A stretch of 64,000 nucleotides of DNA. It comes from Acidihalobacter aeolianus (GTDB lineage Bacteria; Pseudomonadota; Gammaproteobacteria; DSM-5130; Acidihalobacteraceae). The stretch spans positions 2,498,462 through 2,562,461 of the forward strand of contig NZ_CP017448.1 of assembly GCF_001753165.1 (NCBI RefSeq), written 5' to 3'. The notes beneath the pieces were generated by a model that saw only the letters and a list, made by a program, of their open reading frames with translations, searched no databases and was not told the DNA's origin. A program made the position numbers and the translations under genes. Positions 48,758 to 57,100 of the stretch are shown here, piece after piece (position 1 is the stretch's first letter; every line of letters begins with the position of its first letter).

Positions 48758-49618
48758 CTACTCACGCTCTGGCTCTGAATAGGGATGCGTATTGACGTCA
48801 TCGTTAGCAATCCGTACTTCCTGTGCCGATGCCCGCTTCCAGTATTTCATCGCCTCGGCAAGATTTTTTTCAACCCCGATACCCTTGTAATAAAGCATCC
48901 CAAGATTGTATTCGGCATCTGCGTTCCCGCTGTTGGCCGCTCTCTTCCACCAATCCAAGGTCGTCGCGACGTCTTCCTTGACCCCTCGGCCTTTGAAATA
49001 GAGCACACCCAGATTGTATTGCGCGCGCGGATCGCCTTGCTCCGCCGCACGCCGCCACCAGTTCACCGCCTGCGCCAGGTTCTTCTGCATGCCTTTGCCC
49101 AGATAGTAGGCCAAGCCCAGGTTATAAGCGGCCTTCGCGTTTCCTTGCTCGGCTGCCTTACGGAACCAAAGCAAAGCCTTTGTGGGGTTCTGCGTCACTC
49201 CCCAGCCTAATTCATATTGGATCGCCAGATTATATTGCGCATCGGCATCGCCATGTTCTGCGGCCTGCCGGTACCATTGGGCCGAACGTGTGTAGTCGAT
49301 AGGTACACCGGCACCATTGAAATAGGCCTGCCCCAGACTGTAGGCAGCTTTGACGTTACCCTGGCCTGCAGCCTTTTTGTACCAGCCCATTGCCAGCTCG
49401 TGCTTTTGTTTCAGGGTGTAATAAACGCCCAGCCAGTATTGCGCATCCGTATTACCGGCTTGTGCAAAATGCTTGAGCTCGCCCAGCGGTTTCTGATTGC
49501 CCACCGCAGCCGCCGCTGCCAGATTTTCCGCATCATGAGAGCTGAATGCATATGCCGGGAAACTGGATGCAGCCAGCATCGCAGCAAACGCTAAGCTGAC
49601 GACATATTCGTTCTTCAT
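48758..49618 (-). CDS. Exported Sel1-repeat protein
   Basis: A 286-residue protein with a signal peptide (cleavage near AYA) and about six Sel1-like repeats of 36 residues, each with A(Q/A)YNLGxxYxxGxGVxxDxxxA. Such repeats are helical adaptors for protein-protein contacts. It is divergent to the DUF202-domain operon with 281 bases between, so both might share regulation. The partner is unknown. Confidence 0.9.
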   Translation of the reverse strand: MKNEYVVSLAFAAMLAASSFPAYAFSSHDAENLAAAAAVGNQKPLGELKHFAQAGNTDAQYWLGVYYTLKQKHELAMGWYKKAAGQGNVKAAYSLGQAYFNGAGVPIDYTRSAQWYRQAAEHGDADAQYNLAIQYELGWGVTQNPTKALLWFRKAAEQGNAKAAYNLGLAYYLGKGMQKNLAQAVNWWRRAAEQGDPRAQYNLGVLYFKGRGVKEDVATTLDWWKRAANSGNADAEYNLGMLYYKGIGVEKNLAEAMKYWKRASAQEVRIANDDVNTHPYSEPERE

Positions 49619-49899
49619 CTCGACTCCTTTGCTGGTCAGGCCAACATTTTTTAATTAGGAATAATGATTACTAGCCTTTGATCCTTACATACCACGATTA
49701 AATTCTAGAACTCAGACTAGCATCGCGCGCGCACTGCGAACGCGATTTTCTACCTCACGAGGTGTTGTTACCTGCAAAACGAACCGTGACGAGAAAGCCC
49801 GCGGAACTCGACTGAAAGATTGCTGTCACATATCAGTTGTGCCTTTCGATTGGAGCGACTCTTGCCTGATGCAGGACCTCCCCCGAATTCGCATGGAGA
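49619..49899. promoter_or_regulatory. Divergent promoter region of sel1-like gene and MshEN-DUF202 operon
   Basis: A 281-base gap, AT-rich next to the Sel1 gene (49640..49720) and more GC-rich toward 49900. I see no strong -10/-35 pair. GGAGA lies directly before the ATG at 49900. No gene is supported. Confidence 0.4.
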
Positions 49900-51441
49900 A
49901 TGACGATACACTCACAAGCCCTTACGAAACAGGAACAGCTCTCCCACCTATCTGAGCATTACGGTTATCCGACCGTCGAATACGATGAAGGACTGACGGC
50001 GTCGCAATCCATTCTGAGACGACTGGACGTCGATACGCTGAGGTCCGAACTCTGGCTGCCCCTGTCATGGGACGAGGACAGCGCGGAGGTCGTCGTGTGC
50101 GATCCGGATGACCCTGCGCTGCTGCGCACCATTCAGGAAACCCTCGGTGTCGATGACATCGAATTCCGCGTCGCCACTCGCCCCGACCTGATCCGCCTGA
50201 TCGAGAACAGCGCGGATCTGAACGCCGAATTCCCTGTCACCGCCGGACGCACGCCGCTGGCAAAGGTGCGCACCTATCTGGCCGGGCTCCGCACCCGCTA
50301 CGCTGCCCAGCGGACCCAGTTCGCGCGCAGCAGGACGGGCTTGGCGCTCGCGCGCACCGGTCTTGCCTTCATCACGATCGCCGTGGCGTTTCTGCGTTTG
50401 TTCGGCGGTGGCGAGCTATTGTTCTTCGAGGTACCGCTGCTGGTATTGGGCGTTGCCGGCGTGATCGACGGCATCGTGTGGTATCTGCCGGCACGGCGCC
50501 ATACGAAAGAGATCAAGCCTTACCCGCCCTATGCGGTGCCTGAAGCATATTCCGCATTGCAAATCTCGGACCCCGGCGGCGCCATGGAATTCCACAGAAG
50601 CCCGATCGTGGAAAGTGCCGGGACGCTGCGCGAACACTGGGATGCCTTATCCCCCGTCGAGAGACGGCGCTTCCTGGCCAACGACCGCACCGATCTCGCC
50701 GAAGAGCGGACCGTGCTGGCCTATCTGCGAACCATGATGGCCAAGGCCCGAACGGGGCTCGCCTTCGCACGCACCGGCGTCGCCTTTGCCGGTATTGGCA
50801 TCGGCTTCATCCGCAAATTCCACCCCGGTCCCTGGACGATCTTCGACTGGGCGTTGATCGTCATCGGCACGGCGATGCTCGCCGAGGGTTTTCACTGGTA
50901 CCGCCCCGGTAGACATGCCGCCAATGTAGCGCTGCACACGGTCAGCAAGGCCAGCAAACGCAAGGGTTTGTGGGACACCATTTTCCCCTCGCAATGTCTC
51001 TACGCCGCGCACCATGATCCCGTGGCGGAGGCCAACTCGCCAGAAGCCCAACCTGGAGTCTGGGCCACCACGGGCCTCGCGCTGGAACGCACCACACTGG
51101 CCGACAAGCGCAACGCCATGTCGCACCTGCGCACGGTGATGGCGCGTTCGCGGACCGGGATGGCCTTCATCCGGACCGGCTTCAGCGTGATGTCCGTCGG
51201 CGCCGGCATGTTCATCTATTTCACGTATTTCGATCACGCCAACACATTCTGGACCGTATTCGACATCACCCTGGTCATCATCGGCTTGTATCTGATCGTG
51301 GACGGTCTGCTTTGGTATCTGCCGGCCGAACGCATCAAGCGGCGCTCGACCTTCTGCGATGCCAACTTCGAGATAGCCGACGCCGACTACAGCAAACCCA
51401 AAGTTGCCTGGGATAGGGATCATTACCGTCATGACGACTGA
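49900..51441 (+). CDS. Membrane protein: GspE/MshE N-terminal-like domain plus three DUF202-like units
   Basis: A 513-residue protein. Residues about 8-110 resemble the second half of a GspE/MshE N-terminal domain (LSEHYGYPTVEYDE, then LWLPLSWD and a VATRPDLIRLIE end). Three units follow. Each has a helix with Arg every seven residues (R117-R152 six times, R263-R291 five, R397-R425 five; consensus RTxLAxx), two membrane helices, and a closing D/EG..WY.P. Ordinary DUF202 proteins such as YidH have one unit and about two such Arg. The stop overlaps the next gene by 11 bases. Function unknown; a c-di-GMP or stress-linked membrane sensor is a guess. Confidence 0.85.
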   Translation: MTIHSQALTKQEQLSHLSEHYGYPTVEYDEGLTASQSILRRLDVDTLRSELWLPLSWDEDSAEVVVCDPDDPALLRTIQETLGVDDIEFRVATRPDLIRLIENSADLNAEFPVTAGRTPLAKVRTYLAGLRTRYAAQRTQFARSRTGLALARTGLAFITIAVAFLRLFGGGELLFFEVPLLVLGVAGVIDGIVWYLPARRHTKEIKPYPPYAVPEAYSALQISDPGGAMEFHRSPIVESAGTLREHWDALSPVERRRFLANDRTDLAEERTVLAYLRTMMAKARTGLAFARTGVAFAGIGIGFIRKFHPGPWTIFDWALIVIGTAMLAEGFHWYRPGRHAANVALHTVSKASKRKGLWDTIFPSQCLYAAHHDPVAEANSPEAQPGVWATTGLALERTTLADKRNAMSHLRTVMARSRTGMAFIRTGFSVMSVGAGMFIYFTYFDHANTFWTVFDITLVIIGLYLIVDGLLWYLPAERIKRRSTFCDANFEIADADYSKPKVAWDRDHYRHDD

Positions 51442-52609
51442 AGTGTCACCCTATATCGCCCTGGTGGAGAACGGCCTCCTCAGCGATCCACAGCTCGCCG
51501 CCGTGCAGCAAAGCGCGGCTGCTCGAGGTGTCGAGACCGAACGCGTGTTACTGAAAGAATCCGGAATCTCGCGCTGCGCGCTGCTGGAGGCCCTGGCCCG
51601 CCACTACGCATGCCGCTTCATTCAATACGACGAACGCATCCCGGTTCCCTCGCACCTGTTCGCCGGGCTGGACGCCAAAGTGTTGCGCGCCGGCAGGTGG
51701 TTCCCGGTGATGCAGCTGGGCGAGACAGTGATCGTCGCCGCGGCCGACCCGGCCAGCGAGACGATGCGGGAGCAGGTGCGGCAGCTCGTCCCGGCCAAGG
51801 ATTACGAATTCCGCGTCGCGCTCAACGAGGACGTGCGCTGGTACATCCAGGATTACCTGCACGCCGAGGCGCATCTGCTGATCGGCATCGAGCGCACCGG
51901 TCTCGCCTACTGGCGCAACACCATGGCCCTGTGGCGCACCAAGCTCGCCTGCCACCGAAACGGACATGCCCGCGCGCGGACTTCGATGAAGCTGCTCAGG
52001 TGGGGTCTGGCCATGGTGGCCCTATCCAATGCCCTGACGCACATCAAGGCCAACGTGCTCTCGCCATATCACTTTGCCCTCCTGGCGGCGGGCATCGTGA
52101 TGGCCTCCATTGGCCTTTACGACTATTTCAAGGTGCGCCGTTCGCGCATGGATCTCCCCTGCCAACATGCCCTGTTGGACATCACCAGCGAGAATATCCG
52201 CTTTACCAAGCGATACCATCTGGAAGAAGCGCCCGTCAAAGCCGAGGATGAAACGACTCTCGCCCAGCTCGCCGCAGCCATCCCGCATTACTGCTCCGTG
52301 CTGCGCCCGGTCCCGGCGAGCAAGGAACGCACCCACCTGGCGCGCGAGCGCAACATCCTCGCCGCACAGCGTACGATCGCCGCCAGCCACCGCACGTCCT
52401 ATGCACGCGCCAGAACCGGCCTGTCGCTGATTCGCACGGGTGTCTCCTTCATCGGCCTCGGCCTCGCGATGAACAAGATGCTGAGTACCAGCCCCTACAG
52501 CGTCACCGATTATTTCCTCATGATGGCGGGTTTCCTGATGCTGGTTGACGGCATCATCTGGTACGTGCCGGTGCGCCGGCTCAAATATGGCATCGGCCGC
52601 GAATCTTAG
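51431..52609 (+). CDS. Membrane protein: MshEN-like domain plus two DUF202-like units
   Basis: A 392-residue protein, partner to the preceding one. The N-terminal 145 residues resemble a whole GspE/MshE N-terminal domain: ENGLLSDPQLAAVQQ, then ISRCALLEALARHYACRFIQ, ending FRVALNEDVRWYIQDY. Two DUF202-like units follow, with Arg at R155-R190 (six, step seven) and R300-R335 (six, step seven), each leading into two membrane helices. The ATG overlaps the end of the previous gene (ATGACGACTGA), indicating tight translational coupling. No ATPase domain follows the MshEN-like part. Role unknown. Confidence 0.85.
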   Translation: MTTEVSPYIALVENGLLSDPQLAAVQQSAAARGVETERVLLKESGISRCALLEALARHYACRFIQYDERIPVPSHLFAGLDAKVLRAGRWFPVMQLGETVIVAAADPASETMREQVRQLVPAKDYEFRVALNEDVRWYIQDYLHAEAHLLIGIERTGLAYWRNTMALWRTKLACHRNGHARARTSMKLLRWGLAMVALSNALTHIKANVLSPYHFALLAAGIVMASIGLYDYFKVRRSRMDLPCQHALLDITSENIRFTKRYHLEEAPVKAEDETTLAQLAAAIPHYCSVLRPVPASKERTHLARERNILAAQRTIAASHRTSYARARTGLSLIRTGVSFIGLGLAMNKMLSTSPYSVTDYFLMMAGFLMLVDGIIWYVPVRRLKYGIGRES

Positions 52610-52671
52610 CGGGCCCAAGCAGACACACGGCGCGCTACCCCAATCATCCCGTACACGCTTCCCGGCCGGCG

Positions 52672-52687
52672 CCGCCGGATCCGGCGG
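52672..52687. repeat. 16-base perfect palindrome after the DUF202 operon
   Basis: CCGCCGGATCCGGCGG is perfectly self-complementary, 63 bases after the operon stop and before DUF2288. There is no T tract; it may slow RNA polymerase or be chance in GC-rich sequence. Confidence 0.35.
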
Positions 52688-52727
52688 GGTCGAACCCGCT
52701 CCCCCGCATCCCTTACAATCCCTACCC

Positions 52728-53039
52728 ATGAACGATAATGCGCAGGAACTCAGGGCCCATCTGAATGCCGAGACCGGCAAGATCGCGTGGGCGGAACTCG
52801 AGCGGCACTTCGCACGCGGGGCGGTGGTCAAGGTGGATGCCCGGCTGGATCTGATCGAAGTGGCGGCCTGCGTGGTGCGGGACGATAGCGAGGCGATCCG
52901 CAACTGGATGGCAGACGGAACGCTGGCCCGGGCGACGGATGCGGACGCGCGGCGTTGGGGGGAAAGCCTGCCGGTATTCTGGGCGGTGGTCGCCGCGCCC
53001 TGGGTGCTGGTGCAGGAGATCGAGCACGGCGACGACTAG
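52728..53039 (+). CDS. DUF2288 family protein
   Basis: A 103-residue soluble protein matching DUF2288 along its length: LNAETGKIAWAELERHFARG, VDARLDLIEVAACVVRDDS, and the end LPVFWAVVAAPWVLVQEIEHG. These conserved Trp-rich ends mark the family, found in many gammaproteobacteria and with no known function. The ATG at 52728 is internal to a longer frame with no similarity. It is 64 bases upstream of a putative lipoprotein. Confidence 0.88.
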   Translation: MNDNAQELRAHLNAETGKIAWAELERHFARGAVVKVDARLDLIEVAACVVRDDSEAIRNWMADGTLARATDADARRWGESLPVFWAVVAAPWVLVQEIEHGDD

Positions 53040-53102
53040 CCCTCGCCCGCCTGCATCCTCCGCCGCCGGGCTATCCTCTGGGAAAACAGGGGGAGGAACA
53101 GC

Positions 53103-53642
53103 ATGCGCCACTCGGTCGCACCGATCATGGCCAGCCTGACACTGAGCGTCGCGCTCGCAGGCTGCATTCCCGGCGGTTCACGCTACTATCGCCCCACGAT
53201 GGCGGGCGGGCAGATCGTCAAGCACTATTGAACGCAGACCCCGTCGGTGGTCAATTTCCAGATCGGTCCATTGCCCGGTCACGCACTGGCGAGAAAAACG
53301 CCGGAGGGCATGGTCGTATTCCTGGAACTGGGTACCTATCTGCCGGCGAGAGACACGCCGCCCCGCACCTGGAAAAGCTTCCACTTCGCCTCGGATTGCT
53401 TGGCCGCGCACAATCTGACGAACCATACGACGCTCGACCACCTACCCTACAGCGGCCCCGACAAGGCACTTACCGCGCCGGCGACGAAGCGCTATTTCCT
53501 GCAGATCACCCTGCCCGGATCGACGCCCGATCGCTTCGAGCTGCTCAGCCCGCCGCTTATGATCGACGGCAAGACCTGGCCATTCCCGCCGATCCGCTTC
53601 GAATACGAGCTGTGGATCGGCATCCTGCCCTTCAATTGCTGA
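53103..53642 (+). pseudogene. Putative lipoprotein interrupted by an in-frame TGA
   Basis: The frame begins MRHSVAPIMASLTLSVALAGC, with lipobox LAGC at residues 18-21. After GGQIVKHY it meets TGA at 53229..53231, then continues in the same frame as TQTPSVVNFQIGPLPG to ILPFNC and a stop at 53642. The two halves fit one exported protein of about 180 residues. A single substitution (for example TGG or TGC to TGA) would explain the break. I do not recognise the family. Confidence 0.65.
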
Positions 53643-53678
53643 TATTCCTGTATTCGCGTCCATCGCGGCATGCTTCGC

Positions 53679-54173
53679 TCATGCGCGGCCGCGCAACTTC
53701 CAGACCAGCCAGCCGACGATCCCGCCCAGCATCACCCCACCCAGATCCAGGAGCAGGACGAACGGCAGCGTCAACGGCCACATGGCGGCAACCATCGAAG
53801 CGGCCTCGAAATCCGGCAACAGGCCGGAGAGCAGCCAGATACTGACCACGGTCACACCGACATATCCCCCGACCGCGACATGCAACCAAATGCGAAACGG
53901 AAGCGGGCCGCGCGCATGCTTCTTGACCAGGACGACACGCATGAGCATGGCCAGGATGAAATAGGGAATCAGGAACAACAGGGTCAGCGGCAAAACCGCC
54001 AAGGCGAGGCCGGTGGCCGGCTCCACGACACGCACGCCCATGACCGCCAGCACCAGCCAGATCGCAATCCCCAGTATCGCGGGCAGCAGCAGGCCGGTCA
54101 GCAGAACAAGGCGGAACAGCCGCTGCACGGGACGGGGTACAGGTTGTCCGTCCTGAGCCTGCGTCGTATCCAT
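53679..54173 (-). CDS. Hypothetical four-helix membrane protein
   Basis: A 164-residue protein with four predicted membrane helices (LFRLVLLTGLLLPAILGIAI, LALAVLPLTLLFLIPYFI, VAVGGYVGVTVVSIWLL, LPFVLLLDLGGVMLGGIV) and a basic C-terminus LVWKLRGRA. M13 of the open frame, giving MDTTQAQDGQ, is the likely start. It is divergent to the lipoprotein region. No family recognised. Confidence 0.65.
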   Translation of the reverse strand: MDTTQAQDGQPVPRPVQRLFRLVLLTGLLLPAILGIAIWLVLAVMGVRVVEPATGLALAVLPLTLLFLIPYFILAMLMRVVLVKKHARGPLPFRIWLHVAVGGYVGVTVVSIWLLSGLLPDFEAASMVAAMWPLTLPFVLLLDLGGVMLGGIVGWLVWKLRGRA

Positions 54174-54323
54174 GGTCTCCCCCCGGACCTGGCCGCCTCT
54201 TCCAATCATTGATCACGCCAGCGTCGCTGTCAGCACGGCGCGCATCCACAGACACGGATGCTTGATATTTCTCAAGCCTGGGAACGGTAAAGCCGCAGCC
54301 GGGGAGCGGGGGGGCGACACTCT

Positions 54324-55283
54324 CTAGAAAGAGGCGTCCAGAAAATTCAGCACCCCGGCCAGCATCAGCGAACTCGCCAGCACACCGGCGGCATAGACCA
54401 CTGCTGCCCGACGTCCCATCAGCCGCCCGACGGGGCCAAGGGTGGCGATGTTGGTGCCGACGCCGGCGACCAGCAGCAACATGGCATTGCCGGAGGCGAG
54501 CCCCTTGGATTGCAGGGCGTGAATCCAGGGCAGCGATCCCAGGCTGTCGGTGTAGAGCACGCTGGCGATCAGGGCCAGGGCCAGCAGGCTGAACAGGCCG
54601 GTCGCCGCGCCGAAGTGGGAGACCCAGTCGGCCGGCATGAAATCCTTCACGACCGCACCCAGGACTGCGCCGGCGAGAATCCAGGGTGCCAGTTCCCGCA
54701 GCAGGTCCAGTGCGGTACCCAGGGCGCGCCGTAGCTTCTGCGCGGGGTGGGTGAAATCGAACCACGGCACGTCATCGGCCGTTTCGCCGGCAGGCTCCGT
54801 CCCGCAGGCCGCGCAGCAGCCGCACGACGCATCCTCCTTCGCCGGGTCCGAGGCCGGCGGACATCCGTTGCCGGTCAAGAGGTCCACCGCCACCCCGGTC
54901 GCCAGCGCAATGAGCACGGCGCTCAGGGCAATCGACAATGCGAACCGCCAGCCGAGAAACACGAACAGGGCCACGAGGGCGTACCAGTTGAACCAGGGGG
55001 TGGCGATCAAAAAGGCGCTCGCCGGACCGCGTCGCCCCGTGGCACGGTACAGTTCGACCGCCGTCGGGATCGCGGTGCAGCAGCACAGAGGGGTCGCGAA
55101 ACCGGCCACCGAGGCCACGGCATTCGAGCGCAGCACGCCGCCCCGGACCATGCTCTGCAGTGCCTGCGGGCGGATCACGGCCTGCAGCAACCCGGCAAAG
55201 AAAAAGCCCAGCACGGCTACCTCGGCAAACTGCCAAAGATAGCGCGCTGCAGTCAGTGACAAGCCTTGCAGTGCCTGTTCCAT
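54324..55283 (-). CDS. Cys-rich permease (COG0701/SO_0444 type), probable metal efflux
   Basis: A 319-residue polytopic protein with two repeated permease halves. The first has TPLCCCTAIPTAVELY, matching the Cys-Pro motifs of COG0701 permeases such as ArsP. A cytoplasmic loop near residue 150 holds a Cys cluster CGCCAACG, and the second half has LLVAGVGTNIATLGP. SO_0444-type members export copper or zinc; the substrate here is inferred. It lies alone, after a gap of about 100 bases from the HDOD gene. Confidence 0.85.
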   Translation of the reverse strand: MEQALQGLSLTAARYLWQFAEVAVLGFFFAGLLQAVIRPQALQSMVRGGVLRSNAVASVAGFATPLCCCTAIPTAVELYRATGRRGPASAFLIATPWFNWYALVALFVFLGWRFALSIALSAVLIALATGVAVDLLTGNGCPPASDPAKEDASCGCCAACGTEPAGETADDVPWFDFTHPAQKLRRALGTALDLLRELAPWILAGAVLGAVVKDFMPADWVSHFGAATGLFSLLALALIASVLYTDSLGSLPWIHALQSKGLASGNAMLLLVAGVGTNIATLGPVGRLMGRRAAVVYAAGVLASSLMLAGVLNFLDASF

Positions 55284-55382
55284 GCGTCGTCTTTAACACC
55301 GCCATCGGCGCATCGTCAAATAGCCGTAGCGTATGTGCAGACGCCCTCGGCGACTCCGTCTCGGCTCAGACGGGTCGTCGCA

Positions 55383-56869
55383 TCAGACGCAGCGGTAGCG
55401 GAAGGTACGGTTGCCTCCCATCACCCGTGCGACGTAGTTGGCGCGGTCGGCGGCGGCGAGCAGATCCCGTACGCCCTCGATCCCGCAGCCGTCGGGCGAA
55501 TCCTCGACGTACGTGAACACGCCGATTGAAAATCGGGTGTTTTGCGGGAGGCCGGGGGAGCCAATGCGCAAGCGTTCGGTCACTACCTCCGCATTGTCGG
55601 CACCGGTACCGGGCAGCACCAGCGCGATCCCGTTTTTCGGGGCACTGGAGACAAAATCCGTCGGGCGCAACTGGTTGCGGATATATTGCGCGGCGTCCCA
55701 CTGCATTTTCTCGCATGCCTCACCGCCCTGCCGCTCGCGCACCTCCTTGAGCGTATCGAGTGACAATCGGCATACGGACAGCGGCCAGCCTCCCAGTCGG
55801 GCGGCCTCGAATTCGTGCTTCAGGATGGCCAGCAGATGACGCTCGTCGAGCAGGTCGGGCGGCCCAGACGGTCTGGGTGCCGTGTTCTGATGCATGACCG
55901 GCCTGGGCCGAGTCAGCGGTTGCGACAAAGGTTCTGCCGTTTCGATCGATGCAGGCAGCAGCAATTCGCACTCGTCAGAACGCTGCAGCAGGGCCGCAAG
56001 AATACCGGGTGAGTTAAGGCTCACGTCGAACATATCCGCATATTGCGGTATCCATTCGGCGATGCGCGCCTGCGTCTGATGGAAATCCTCAGGCGTCAGA
56101 CCCAGCAGCGCTTCCGTTTCTTGCGCAACGGCACGAATATCGACCTTCCCTCCGTCCACAGACAGCCAGAATTCGGCCAAGTTGCGGGAAAGATATACGC
56201 AGTTATCCAGTTGACCGATGCCGTCGTCGCGTTGTGGCTGCGCGTGATGGCTGCAGCGCACCGCCTGACAGAGTTTTTCCGAGATGCCCCAGCGTTTCAG
56301 CAGGTGTGCCCCGACCTGCGCGTGATCGAAACCCAACACATTGGTTTCCTCGGTCACCAGCTTCTCATGCGATTTGGTGCGCCGCAGGATATCGGCATAC
56401 AGATCGGGATCCGATTTTTCGAGCACCAGCTGACCGATGTCCTGGAGCACCCCAGCCTGGAAAAATACTTCGGGTTCGTGCACCTGAAGTTGCACAGCCA
56501 GGGCCCTGGCGACCAGCGCCGACACCAGCGACCTGCGCCAGAAGCGTTTGCCGTCGATGCATTCGCCGTGTCGTTGGCAATCAGCGACAGGCTGAGTGCC
56601 AACGACACGGCGGTATTGAAACCCAACAGACTGAGCACCTGCCGGAGGTTTTCGATTTTCCTGCGCGAGGCGTACAGCGGCGAGTTGGCCGTCCGCATCA
56701 GCCCCGCACTCAGCATCGGCGCGTTGGCGATGAATTTCGCAACCTCGCTGAACCCGGCGACATTGTCCTCGCTGAGTTCCAGAACGTGTACCGCAGTAGC
56801 CAGACTCGGTAGCTGGCCGGCACGCTCAATCGCGTGTTCGAGTCTAGCCACCAGCGCCATTTCCGACAT
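55383..56869 (-). pseudogene. HDOD-degenerate GGDEF protein split by a frameshift
   Basis: The first part, from 56869 (MSEMALVARLEHAIERAGQL), reads an HDOD domain up to SLALSLSLIANDTA. It then must change frame near 56570 to continue as DGKRFWRRSLVSALVARAL and on to GVLQDIGQLVLE. One missing base (for example a G in ACGGCGAA) restores the frame. The C-terminal half is a degenerate GGDEF domain with PKNGI in place of GGDEF. HDOD proteins are signalling adaptors, often linked to c-di-GMP. Divergent to a PAS-GGDEF-EAL gene. Confidence 0.8.
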
Positions 56870-57100
56870 AGCCGTCCTCAGGGAGAGATATCGGTTTTTT
56901 TATAGCCGCTTTGAATCATAAATGATGCTCCCAGCGAAAGTTCCGCGCTGCAGCTTTGCAGCGTTGCAGCTTGTCCAGGGTGAGCGTTTGGAATATCCGA
57001 CGTACCCGCTGTCCGTAAGGCGTAACGAGGCAAGACTCTTACGACACAAACTGAATCGACCGTAGCGGGTTGTGGGCTGCGACAGACGGCCCAGTTAGCC

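Noticed and set aside
49900-52609. CRISPR or DNA tandem repeat behind the Arg heptads
   Set aside because: The repeat is at protein level with varied codons; no DNA repeat with spacers exists. No CRISPR array was seen anywhere in the window.
53229-53231. Selenocysteine at the in-frame TGA of the lipoprotein
   Set aside because: No stem-loop with a typical bacterial SECIS shape is evident right after the TGA and the protein is not a known redox family.
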